A DNA stretch of 54,845 bases from positions 1-54,845 of the forward strand of contig JAJRQZ010000130.1 of the NCBI GenBank assembly GCA_024279935.1, written 5' to 3'. Both the position numbers and the translations under genes were made by a program. Source of the stretch: Bacteroidota bacterium (GTDB lineage: Bacteria; Bacteroidota; Bacteroidia; Bacteroidales; F082). Below, one piece after another: positions 8,698-17,004 of the stretch. Every line of letters begins with the position of its first letter. Within the stretch, counting starts at the first letter, position 1. Below the pieces are notes generated by a model, which did not search any database, was not told the DNA's origin, and saw only the letters and a list, made by a program, of their open reading frames with translations.

Positions 8698-9975
8698 ATG
8701 TCAGATACGGTAAAAAAAGAAAAAAGCATGATTCTCCAGAAAGAAATGATTGGAGGATTGTTTAAAGAGCTTGGCAACACCAAGGAAAGCGGGAAAAAAG
8801 TTGTTTACACATTTGTTCCCGGAAACCTATCGGAACTTATACGATCCTTCGATATGCTTCCTGTTTATCCCGAAATAAACGCCTTGCAATCGGGCATGAG
8901 GAAGATGTCGGGCGATTATATTAAAGAAGCCGAGAAATGGGGGCATTCCGAAGACGTTTGCACCTATGTGAAATGCGATATCGGGATGATGCTCAAAGGA
9001 AATATTGGCCCGACCGGAGAGAAAATCCCCGACCCCGACCTCTTGCTTTTAAGTTATACCGGATGTTTTACTTTCCTAAAATGGTTCGAGAACCTTGAGC
9101 ACCTCTATCCCGGCGTTCCGGTAGCGCTTATACATACACCGTATCAGGAGAATGGGGAAATAACTGCCGAGATGACAGATTATATGGTAAAACAGCTTAA
9201 AAATGACGTGATACCGAAAATGGAGAAAGTGTCGGGTCAGAAATTCAATCCCGACAAGCTTAAGACGATACTCCAACATTCGGCCGACACCGAGGACTTG
9301 ATAGCCAAGATATTCGACACGACCAAAAATGTCCCCTCCCCCATCGATGCATATTTCGCGGGTGTTTATTATATTGGGCCAATTAATATAGGTTTCAGGG
9401 GAACTCCCGAAGCCACCGAATACTATAAAGAACTATATAAGGAAATTTTAGAACGCGTCCGTCTTGGCCTGGGGCCTGTTACGCCCGAAGGTGAAATGGA
9501 AGAGGAAAAATACAGGCTTGTGGTTGAAGGGCCACCAAACTGGACCAGTTTCAGGGAGTTTTGGAAACTGTTTTATGATATGGGGGCTGTAATCGTTTCT
9601 TCTTCTTACACTCGTGTGGGAGGCGTTTACAAAAACGGCTTCAGGCACGCCCCTGAACGCTTGCTCGAAAGCCTTTCGGAATATTGCATGGGCTGCTATA
9701 CCAACCTCAACCTCAACCAAAGGGGGGACTTGCTCGGTGAGGAAATACAGGAATACAAAGCCGACGGTTTTCTCGTGAACTCCATAAAGAGCTGCAATTC
9801 GTTCTCCGCAGGCCAGTTATTGATAATGAGGACATTGGAGGACAAACTGGAAGTCCCTGTCGGATTTATCGAATCAGACCTGGTTGACCCTCGATATTTT
9901 TCGTACTCAAATATCAAAAACCGTCTCGAATCCTTCTTCCAGATGCTTGAACAAAGAAAAATAATGGTTGATTAA
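8698..9975 (+). CDS. bcrB: Benzoyl-CoA reductase subunit B (class I)
   Basis: 425 residues against about 432 in Thauera BcrB. The candidate cluster ligands are C88 (DVCTYVKC), C123 (YTGCFTFLKWF) and C366 (KSCNSFSAG), in the positions conserved in the family; C93 is additional. It pairs with BcrC as the substrate-reducing module. The gene lies 57 bp after bcrC and 46 bp before bcrA. The PGNLSELIRSFDMLPVYPE N-terminus is typical of the BcrB/HgdA side of the family, where related dehydratases also occur. The following BcrA, BcrD, Had, Oah and Dch genes make benzoyl-CoA reductase the much better call. Confidence 0.9.
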   Translation: MSDTVKKEKSMILQKEMIGGLFKELGNTKESGKKVVYTFVPGNLSELIRSFDMLPVYPEINALQSGMRKMSGDYIKEAEKWGHSEDVCTYVKCDIGMMLKGNIGPTGEKIPDPDLLLLSYTGCFTFLKWFENLEHLYPGVPVALIHTPYQENGEITAEMTDYMVKQLKNDVIPKMEKVSGQKFNPDKLKTILQHSADTEDLIAKIFDTTKNVPSPIDAYFAGVYYIGPINIGFRGTPEATEYYKELYKEILERVRLGLGPVTPEGEMEEEKYRLVVEGPPNWTSFREFWKLFYDMGAVIVSSSYTRVGGVYKNGFRHAPERLLESLSEYCMGCYTNLNLNQRGDLLGEEIQEYKADGFLVNSIKSCNSFSAGQLLIMRTLEDKLEVPVGFIESDLVDPRYFSYSNIKNRLESFFQMLEQRKIMVD

Positions 9976-10021
9976 GTTATTTCAGATCTGAAAATTAGTT
10001 TTATTAATTAAAAGAACAAAG

Positions 10022-11406
10022 GTGAAAAGATTTTATTTAGGAGTGGATTTAGGTTCAACAACCTCCAAAGCAATTATAATCAACGAGAAAGATGAAATTG
10101 TAGGGAGGGGGATTACTAATACCAGGGCCAATTATAGGGTAGCGGTTGAAATCGCAAAACTTGAAGCAATATTCAACGCCCGCTTTTATTTGCTGAAAAA
10201 ACAATTGGGGGAGGAAATCAAAAAGCATCCTGAATTCGGGAAATATATAGATGATATCGAGATGGCATTTCAATACCTTCAGTTCAAGAAAAGAAGCGAC
10301 ATATTCCACTCCGCCTTATTGGAAACTGCTAACCAGACCTATAAAGACGAGCTGAAAAACAATATAATCCAAATTATCGAAAACATCTTCACTACAATCA
10401 ACCCCTTGCTGAAAACAGAATTCCTTGAGGGCGACCTGGCAAGCTCAAACCAGTTCTTCAGGGACATCATGAGCGAAAAGTATAACGAGGAGGTCGAAAA
10501 GCTTGACAAGGAGCTGTTCGAGCCGATGATGCTCGTCTATGACAAGAGCATCACTCCCGTGGAAAATGAAATGGTCGATTTCGATTTCAAGGACCTGCTC
10601 GACAGATCGGTTGCCTTGTTGAAAAAAAATACAGCAACTATGCCAACAAAGAAGAAGTCAGCGGCTCCTTCAATGCCGAAATAAATATACTTGGCGGAAA
10701 TTACGAAAAGGTTTCCGATTCATTAAAAAAACATATCGACTTCATAGCCGATTTCGAGTTCCACATTGCGAATATGGTCGGCACCGGATATGGCCGCGCT
10801 TTGCTGCCCTTCCCTGAAGATTCGATAAAGTCGGAGATTTTATGCCATGCTTTCGGCGCCCATGCCGTTTTTCCCGACACAAGGACGGTATTGGACATCG
10901 GGGGACAGGACACCAAGGCCATACAAGTTGACAAATATGGCCTGGTAACCAGTTTTAACATGAACGACAGGTGTGCGGCCGGTTGCGGCAGATATCTCGG
11001 ATATATAGCTGATGAATTCAGCATCTCGTTAAATGAACTCGGGCCTGAAGCCCTGGAGGCAGAAAAAGAAGTTGTGATCTGTTCAACCTGCACCGTGTTT
11101 GCCGGGGCAGAAGTTAGGGAGCTGCTCAACGTAGGTGAAAAAAGATCGAATATCCTAGCAGGACTCCACAAGTCGATAGTAATGAGGGCCATGTCGCTGA
11201 TAGCACGCTCCGGGGGGGTGAAAAACGAATTTACATTTACCGGAGGTGTTGCCAGGAACCAGGCTGTGCTAAAATATGTATCGCAAATGGTTACAGACAG
11301 TTACGGCAGCGATATCAAGATAAACATCCACACCGACTCGATATTCATGGGAGCGCTTGGCGGAGCCATGTTTGCCAGGAGGGCATCTTTAAAAAACAAT
11401 AATTAA
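10022..11406 (+). CDS. bcrA: Benzoyl-CoA reductase ATPase subunit A, interrupted by a frameshift
   Basis: BcrA/BadF-type ATPase of the ASKHA fold, starting at GTG. The first frame (10022-10684) carries the phosphate-binding LGVDLGSTTSKA. The second frame carries VLDIGGQDTKA and the two cysteine motifs DRCAAGCGRY and VICSTCTVF, which bind the [4Fe-4S] cluster shared with BcrD. The frames join at the A8 run 10622-10629: continuing at 10627 in the -1 frame gives an uninterrupted protein of about 461 residues, matching the long Thauera/Rhodopseudomonas BcrA/BadF type (about 438) rather than the short Azoarcus BzdP. As written, the first frame ends with an unrelated tail of about 18 residues. The cause may be an assembly homopolymer error, slippage during expression, or real decay. 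Function: ATP-driven electron transfer to BcrBC. Confidence 0.85.
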
Positions 11407-11416
11407 TTTCTATAAA

Positions 11417-12256
11417 ATGGACAACGGAATTATTACGATCGGAATTGATGTAGGCAGCAGTTATGTGAAAACAGTCCTGCTTAGATATTCCGAAGATATT
11501 GAAGTTTTAGATAAGCATATCGAAAAAATAAGAAAACGTAATCCTGCCATAGTAGCGGAGGAATCCATAAATTACCTTCTGGACAAAAACAATCTTGTTT
11601 ACGAAGACATCGCATACCTGGCTTCTACCGGCGAAGGAGAAATGGTGGAGAGAAAAAAAGGCCATTTCTATAGCATGACGACACATGCCCGCGGCGCCAC
11701 CTTTTTGTTCAACGACGTTGATTTTGTGGTAGATATGGGAGCACTTTATGTAAAGGCTATCAAAATAGACAGAGTTGGCCGGGTTTTGGACTATAAGATG
11801 ACAGGGCAATGTGCCAGCGGATCGGGACAGTTTATCGAGAACATCTCGCGCTACCTCGGACTTGCGATCAGTGAAGTGGGAGAAATGTCGTTGAAATCGA
11901 AAACGCCTGAAACACCTTCGGGAATATGTGCCGTCTTAGCCGAGACGGATGTTATCAACATGGTCTCCAGGGGGATATCAACACCGGACATTGTAAAAGG
12001 GATACATATCTCAGTCGCCAACAGGGTTATTAAACTTTTAAACTCCTTAAAAGCCGAGGGCACAATTGTTTTAACAGGAGGCATGGCTTCAAATATAGGA
12101 ATGGTACAAACCGTTAAGGAACTTGCCGAAAAGGCAGGCATAAACCCCGACAAGATTAAAGCACATCCCAATTCCATAGTAGCCGGGGCGCTTGGTGCTG
12201 CAATTTGGGCGGGCTTTAGGCATAACAAACTAAACACTAAGGCATTATCAAATTAA
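11417..12256 (+). CDS. bcrD: Benzoyl-CoA reductase ATPase subunit D
   Basis: 279 residues, close to the 282 of Thauera BcrD. It is an ASKHA ATPase with IGIDVGSSYVKT at the N-terminus and DMGALYVKA in the second half. C132 in GQCASGSGQF and C171 in SGICAVLAETD are the expected ligands of the intersubunit [4Fe-4S] cluster. It forms the heterodimeric activator with BcrA. The gene starts 10 bp after bcrA and precedes the acyl-CoA synthetase by 32 bp, so translation with bcrA is probably coupled. Confidence 0.9.
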   Translation: MDNGIITIGIDVGSSYVKTVLLRYSEDIEVLDKHIEKIRKRNPAIVAEESINYLLDKNNLVYEDIAYLASTGEGEMVERKKGHFYSMTTHARGATFLFNDVDFVVDMGALYVKAIKIDRVGRVLDYKMTGQCASGSGQFIENISRYLGLAISEVGEMSLKSKTPETPSGICAVLAETDVINMVSRGISTPDIVKGIHISVANRVIKLLNSLKAEGTIVLTGGMASNIGMVQTVKELAEKAGINPDKIKAHPNSIVAGALGAAIWAGFRHNKLNTKALSN

Positions 12257-12288
12257 TAATATGATTGTTCAACTAAACTTTTGTTAGT

Positions 12289-14010
12289 ATGCAGAAAACA
12301 TTCCTCGAATCTGAGCATGAACTTAAAGCAGTGTTGCCGAATATTGCCCAAATGCTGAAAAGAAATTCCATGAAATTCAGCGACGGATATGTTTTCAAAC
12401 AAAAGAAAAACAATAAGTACGAAGGTATAAAATGGCGGGAATTTTATATCAACATAAATAGAATTGCCATGCACCTAAAGGAGATTGGATTCTCCAAGGG
12501 TGAGAAAGCGATGATTTTTTCCAGAAACAGGTCCGAAATGCTCCAGGCAGAATTTGCTATCCAGGCCTCGGGTGGCATTTCCGTCCCCGTTTTCCATAAT
12601 TTAAGGAAAGAGGTAGTAAATAAACTATATAAGCATTCAGATTCACATTATATCTTCGTAGGCGGCGAAAGCCAGATCGATAAAATAGACACTGATTTAA
12701 ACATCAAGCAAATCTTTTCGTTCGATGATATAAAGAACAATAATTTCCCCGGCCTTATTTTATTCGAGGAACTTATAAAACCTGTTACATTAAACGGCTT
12801 CAGCTTGGATTTTGATGCGGACCCGGAAGATGTGTGCCTTAACATGTACACATCGGGGACCATGGGCGTTCAGAAATGCGTGCAGTTGACACACCACAAC
12901 ATATTGTCGCAGCAGTCGGCATTTGAGTATGCCTGGGACCTGAACGAAAACGACAGGTTCCTAAGTTATCTGCCATGGCACCACAGCTTCGGGGGCATTT
13001 TCGAAAAGATGTCTGCCATTTACAACGGTTCGGAAATTTATCTTGAATCAAGCTACGGAACTGACCCTCAGGAAATCCTCGACAACTGGAAACTTGTGAA
13101 GCCCACTGCTTTTTTTAGCGTGCCCATGGTTTATCAATCATTGTACTCGCTAGCAAGGGAGAACAAGGAAGCGGAGGCTTTATTCTTTCATCCCGACCTG
13201 AAATTTGTCTTTACGGCTGCGGCACCCTTGCCGCGAAACATTTCCGACGAATTCGAGAAAAGAGGCGTAAAGGTAATGGAAGGCTGGGGGCTAACCGAAA
13301 CAACACCATGCTGCACCCTCACCGATCCTGATGTGAAAAGGGAGCCAGGCGTCGTAGGCAAGCCGATTGCGGGTGTTAAGATACGTCTGGCCGAGGAAAA
13401 CGAGATCCAAATCCAGGGGCCCAACGTGATGAAGGGATATTATAATAACGATGCTGAAAACAAAAAAGCCTTTACGCAAGACGGGTGGTTCCGAACAGGC
13501 GACGTTGGGGAAATTACTGAAACCGGCATCAAGCTTATCGCTAGAAAAGACAGGATATTCAAGCTGCTGAACGCAGAAAAGGTTGTCCCTTCGGATCTCG
13601 AGAAAAAAATTCTCGGGAAATGCTCCTATCTTTCTTATGCTTTCGTTGAGGGCAGCGGCAGGAAATTCCCCATTGCACTGCTGTTCCCAAATAAATCCTT
13701 GATTAATTCAACGGGAGACAACAACATAGTCATCGAGAACTGTGCATGCCCCGACAATCTCGAGAACCTCTCGCATTGCCTTAAAAGCTGCCTCTTAAAG
13801 ACGAATAAGGAGATAAAGGAAAAATTTGCGCGCATAAAGTGCGCTATGCTGGTTAACGATGGCTTAAGCATTGATAACAAAACACTTACAGCATCAATGA
13901 AGATGATGCCAAAAAGCGTCAAACATGTATTCCACGATCATATCCTGAAAACCTATGGGGAAAACGTCGATATAAAAGAGGACTTTTTTATTATTGAGCT
14001 GCAAGAATAA
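12289..14010 (+). CDS. AMP-forming acyl-CoA synthetase, long-chain-type family
   Basis: A 573-residue ANL-superfamily ligase. It has the P-loop YTSGTMGVQK near residue 188, GWGLTETTP near 340, DGWFRTGDVG near 394, and a C-terminal Lys segment (TASMKMMPK). The split into large and small domains and the LPWHHSFGG segment resemble long-chain fatty-acyl-CoA synthetases rather than the known benzoate-CoA ligases. Its place inside the bcr run suggests that it activates the organism's aromatic or alicyclic acid, or a product of the following dehydratase-like module. No dedicated benzoate-CoA ligase was seen elsewhere in the window. Substrate is unproven. Confidence 0.8.
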   Translation: MQKTFLESEHELKAVLPNIAQMLKRNSMKFSDGYVFKQKKNNKYEGIKWREFYININRIAMHLKEIGFSKGEKAMIFSRNRSEMLQAEFAIQASGGISVPVFHNLRKEVVNKLYKHSDSHYIFVGGESQIDKIDTDLNIKQIFSFDDIKNNNFPGLILFEELIKPVTLNGFSLDFDADPEDVCLNMYTSGTMGVQKCVQLTHHNILSQQSAFEYAWDLNENDRFLSYLPWHHSFGGIFEKMSAIYNGSEIYLESSYGTDPQEILDNWKLVKPTAFFSVPMVYQSLYSLARENKEAEALFFHPDLKFVFTAAAPLPRNISDEFEKRGVKVMEGWGLTETTPCCTLTDPDVKREPGVVGKPIAGVKIRLAEENEIQIQGPNVMKGYYNNDAENKKAFTQDGWFRTGDVGEITETGIKLIARKDRIFKLLNAEKVVPSDLEKKILGKCSYLSYAFVEGSGRKFPIALLFPNKSLINSTGDNNIVIENCACPDNLENLSHCLKSCLLKTNKEIKEKFARIKCAMLVNDGLSIDNKTLTASMKMMPKSVKHVFHDHILKTYGENVDIKEDFFIIELQE

Positions 14011-14019
14011 AATGCCGGT

Positions 14020-15222
14020 ATGTACAAAATAAACGCATCAAAGGAACTAAAGCATATAATGAAGAACTATTTTTCGGATTTGAAAAATAGCCCAAAGCCC
14101 ATAGCATGGTGCACAAGCGTAGGGCCTGCCGAGTTATTGCGCTCCTTCGGCTTTGAAGTATATTTCCCGGAGAACCATGGAGCCCTTTTGGGAGCAACGC
14201 GCAAGGCAATGGACACCATACCCGTCGCGTCAAAGATAGGCTACCCCTCCGATATCTGTTCCTATCTTACAGCCGATATAGGCTCCCATATCCAAAAGTC
14301 AAGCCCATTGCTCAAACATTACGGACTTGAATCGCCGCCAAGACCTGATTTAATAGTTTATAACACAAATCAGTGCAGGGAAGTTCAAGACTGGTTCTCT
14401 TATTTCGGGGATCAATTTAATTGCCCCGTATCGGGGATAGTGCCACCACGCCACCTGGATGATGTAAAACAAGCCGACATCGACAATGTCTCAAGCCAGT
14501 TTAAGGCTCTAGTACCTGAATGCGAGCGTATTAGCGGAAACACATTTGACATCGACAAATTCCGTCACACACTAAGGCTGAGCAAGGAGGCGACTTATTT
14601 ATGGAAAAAAGTTCTTGAGACTTCTAAAAACTCACCTGCTCCCATTAGTTTCTTCGATGCCACAATCCACATGGGACCAATAGTTGTTTTAAGGGGCACC
14701 GAAACGGCATTGGATTATTATAATTTGTTATTGGACGAACTAGATGTAAATGTCGTTAACAAAACTGGCTTCCTCAAGAAGGAAAGCAGCAGGATTTATT
14801 GGGAAGGCATGCCAATATGGGGACGGCTTAGGTTTTTGTCGGAACTTTTCGCACAGCATAATTCGGCAGTAGTTGCTTCCACCTACTGCAATAGCTGGAT
14901 ATTCGACGATTTCGACGAAAGAAAGCCCTTTGAGTCGTCAGCACTTGCTTATACCACTATTTTCATAAACAGGAGCGAAAAAGCAAAGTTGAAAACGCTA
15001 AAGAGCTTGATCAAGGATTTCAGAATAGACGGGGTCATATTTCACGAAGCCAAGACATGTTTCAACAATTCGAATTCAAGGTTTGGGATGCCAAGGAAGC
15101 TTAAGGATGAAACGGGCGTCGAAACCCTTATCGTCGAGGGCGATCTATGCGACCTTCGGTTTTTCTCGGAAGAGCAATCAACCATCAAGATTGAGACTTT
15201 GTTGGAACAAATATCATCATAA
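14020..15222 (+). CDS. Extra BcrB/HgdA-like dehydratase-family subunit
   Basis: This 400-residue protein is a third member of the BcrB/BcrC/2-hydroxyacyl-CoA dehydratase family in this operon. All three candidate cluster cysteines are kept: C80 in SDICSYLTADIG, C119 in NQCREVQDWF and C347 in KTCFNNSNS. The segment around C80 (CSY..ADIG) is closest to BcrB (CTY..CDIG). It lies 9 bp after the ligase and 18 bp before a ketopantoate-reductase-like gene, with an HgdC-like activator after that. No new BcrC-like partner accompanies it, so it may act as a homodimer, pair with BcrC, or work with a partner outside the window. Possible roles are a 2-hydroxyacyl-CoA dehydratase or an alternative aryl- or dienoyl-CoA reductase. 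The function is not known. Confidence 0.8.
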   Translation: MYKINASKELKHIMKNYFSDLKNSPKPIAWCTSVGPAELLRSFGFEVYFPENHGALLGATRKAMDTIPVASKIGYPSDICSYLTADIGSHIQKSSPLLKHYGLESPPRPDLIVYNTNQCREVQDWFSYFGDQFNCPVSGIVPPRHLDDVKQADIDNVSSQFKALVPECERISGNTFDIDKFRHTLRLSKEATYLWKKVLETSKNSPAPISFFDATIHMGPIVVLRGTETALDYYNLLLDELDVNVVNKTGFLKKESSRIYWEGMPIWGRLRFLSELFAQHNSAVVASTYCNSWIFDDFDERKPFESSALAYTTIFINRSEKAKLKTLKSLIKDFRIDGVIFHEAKTCFNNSNSRFGMPRKLKDETGVETLIVEGDLCDLRFFSEEQSTIKIETLLEQISS

Positions 15223-15240
15223 TAAATTAAACATTTGACT

Positions 15241-16218
15241 ATGAAACCAGAAGATTTTAAGGTAGGAGTTATCGGGCTGGGACCGGTAGGAATGATTATA
15301 GCCGCCCATTTGAAAAGTGCGGGTTGCAGGGTTTCCGTTTGTGATACTGACAAGAAAAAGATCAACCTTATAAAGAACGAAGGTATCGAGCTTGTGGGAA
15401 AAATAAACAAGACCGTTTATCTAAAATACTTGTATTCGTCTATCCCCGACCTGATGGAAAACAAGTTCGACCTATTGATCAGTTCGGTAAAGGCATATCA
15501 TGTAGATTCAGTTTTAGGTCAGATAGAAGCAGTAGAAACTAACGGGCTCCACCTTTTATGTGCCCAGAACGGTATCGACATTAGAAAAAAATATCAAAGT
15601 CATTTTGACGATTCCAAGATACTGAGGATGGTGGTAAACTTTGCCGGAAACCTAAATGCCCCCAATGTTGTTAATGTTACTTTCTTCAATCCGCCGAATT
15701 ATATCGGATCCATCGATGACAGCCAGGATGAGCTTACCTCCTTTATTTGCGAAATCCTAACATCGCAGGACATGGAGACAAAAGCAGTTAACTCTTTTAA
15801 AGTTGCCGAGGAAGCCTGGATAAAGACCATCCTTAACGCAGCTTTGAGCCCTTTATGCGCTATTTCCGCCCATACCATGAAAGAGGCAATGCAAAACCCC
15901 GACACCCTCGAAATAGTTGAACAAATAATTGTCGAGGCTATGGAAGTGGCAAAAGCGGAAGATATATCTTTCGAGCCCAATTTTGTTAAATTATGCATCC
16001 GTTACCTGAAAAAAGCAGGACACCATTTTCCTTCGCTGGCTGTGGACCTGATAAACAAAAGAAATACGGAAATAGATTATATGAACGGGAAGTTTGTGGA
16101 ATATGGGAGAAAACATTATATCAAAACCCCTATCAATTTGGTGTTCACAAACTTAGTGAAGGCAATCACTCAAAAAAACCTGGAAGAGAGCAGTAATATA
16201 AAAGAGTTTTTAGACTAA
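15241..16218 (+). CDS. Ketopantoate reductase-family oxidoreductase (2-oxoacid reductase-like)
   Basis: 325 residues from the ATG at 15241; the frame also opens at a TTG six bases earlier. The Rossmann motif GLGPVG stands near residue 9 and the C-terminal KTPIN..FTNLVKAI segment is typical of the PanE/ApbA family. The catalytic region reads W-I-K-T-I-L-N-A-A-L-S-P-L. The Lys and first Asn of PanE are present, but the second Asn (N184 in E. coli PanE, by my alignment) is replaced by Ser. Family members outside pantoate synthesis act as D-2-hydroxyacid dehydrogenases. Lying between a dehydratase-like subunit and its likely activator, it may interconvert a 2-oxo and a 2-hydroxy acid feeding that dehydratase. 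This is inference from context. Confidence 0.75.
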   Translation: MKPEDFKVGVIGLGPVGMIIAAHLKSAGCRVSVCDTDKKKINLIKNEGIELVGKINKTVYLKYLYSSIPDLMENKFDLLISSVKAYHVDSVLGQIEAVETNGLHLLCAQNGIDIRKKYQSHFDDSKILRMVVNFAGNLNAPNVVNVTFFNPPNYIGSIDDSQDELTSFICEILTSQDMETKAVNSFKVAEEAWIKTILNAALSPLCAISAHTMKEAMQNPDTLEIVEQIIVEAMEVAKAEDISFEPNFVKLCIRYLKKAGHHFPSLAVDLINKRNTEIDYMNGKFVEYGRKHYIKTPINLVFTNLVKAITQKNLEESSNIKEFLD

Positions 16219-16232
16219 CGCAGGTTCAATTT

Positions 16233-16994
16233 ATGCATTTCCTAGGTGTTGATATAGGATCATTATATACGAAATTACTTATAATAAATTCAGGTTTTGA
16301 AGTTTTATACAGTGATATCTTCAAGACATTGGCACGTAATAATAAAAGGGATGATATTTTAAGTAAACTGATAAAAGAATACAAAATAGATTATAGCTGC
16401 TCAACAGGATACGGACGTAAACTGATGAAGTCGGCAAATATCGTCAAAACAGAATTATACTGTGCCTCGGCAGGCGTAACTCAATTGGCTCCTATCGAGA
16501 AAACCATAATCGACATAGGCGGCGAGGATATTAAACTACTCAAGAGCGGGGCAAATGCCAAGGTCATCGACTTTTATATGAACAGCAAATGCGCTGCCGG
16601 AACGGGTGCTTTTATAACAGAAGTCGCCGAAAGGGCGGAACTTGATGTTGCCGATATGAGCAGGCTGGCCGCAAGTTCAAAATCGGTAAAAGAGCTAAAC
16701 AGTTTTTGTACGGTATTTGCCAAAACAGAAATAATGAAATGGATATTCGACGACACCACCGATGAGGATTTGGCCAAGGGGATTTACATTTCGATTGCCA
16801 ACAGGATACAGAAGATACCTGCCGACAATTCATTGCCGGTATTTTTAATTGGTGGCGTTGCACGCTATCACCCCTTTCTAAAAAATATCCTAGAGGAAAA
16901 ATTCAACATAAAGGTAACTATCCCTGAAAATCCGCAACTGATAAATGCTTTCGGTGCGGCTTGCATTGCCAGGAATTCATTTGTAAATAAATAA
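16233..16994 (+). CDS. Third BadF/BadG/HgdC-type ATPase (dehydratase activator-like)
   Basis: A 253-residue ASKHA ATPase with LGVDIGSLYTKL at the N-terminus and IIDIGGEDIKLL in the second half. C120 in SKCAAGTGAF and C159 in SFCTVFAKTE match the two cysteines per subunit by which the homodimeric activator HgdC holds its [4Fe-4S] cluster (C127 and C166 in Acidaminococcus, from memory). At about 253 residues it is nearer to HgdC (about 260) than to BcrA or BcrD. Its probable job is ATP-dependent electron injection into the extra BcrB-like subunit two genes upstream. The start is 14 bp after the ketopantoate-reductase-like gene. Confidence 0.8.
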   Translation: MHFLGVDIGSLYTKLLIINSGFEVLYSDIFKTLARNNKRDDILSKLIKEYKIDYSCSTGYGRKLMKSANIVKTELYCASAGVTQLAPIEKTIIDIGGEDIKLLKSGANAKVIDFYMNSKCAAGTGAFITEVAERAELDVADMSRLAASSKSVKELNSFCTVFAKTEIMKWIFDDTTDEDLAKGIYISIANRIQKIPADNSLPVFLIGGVARYHPFLKNILEEKFNIKVTIPENPQLINAFGAACIARNSFVNK

Positions 16995-17004
16995 ATCAAA
17001 GAAT

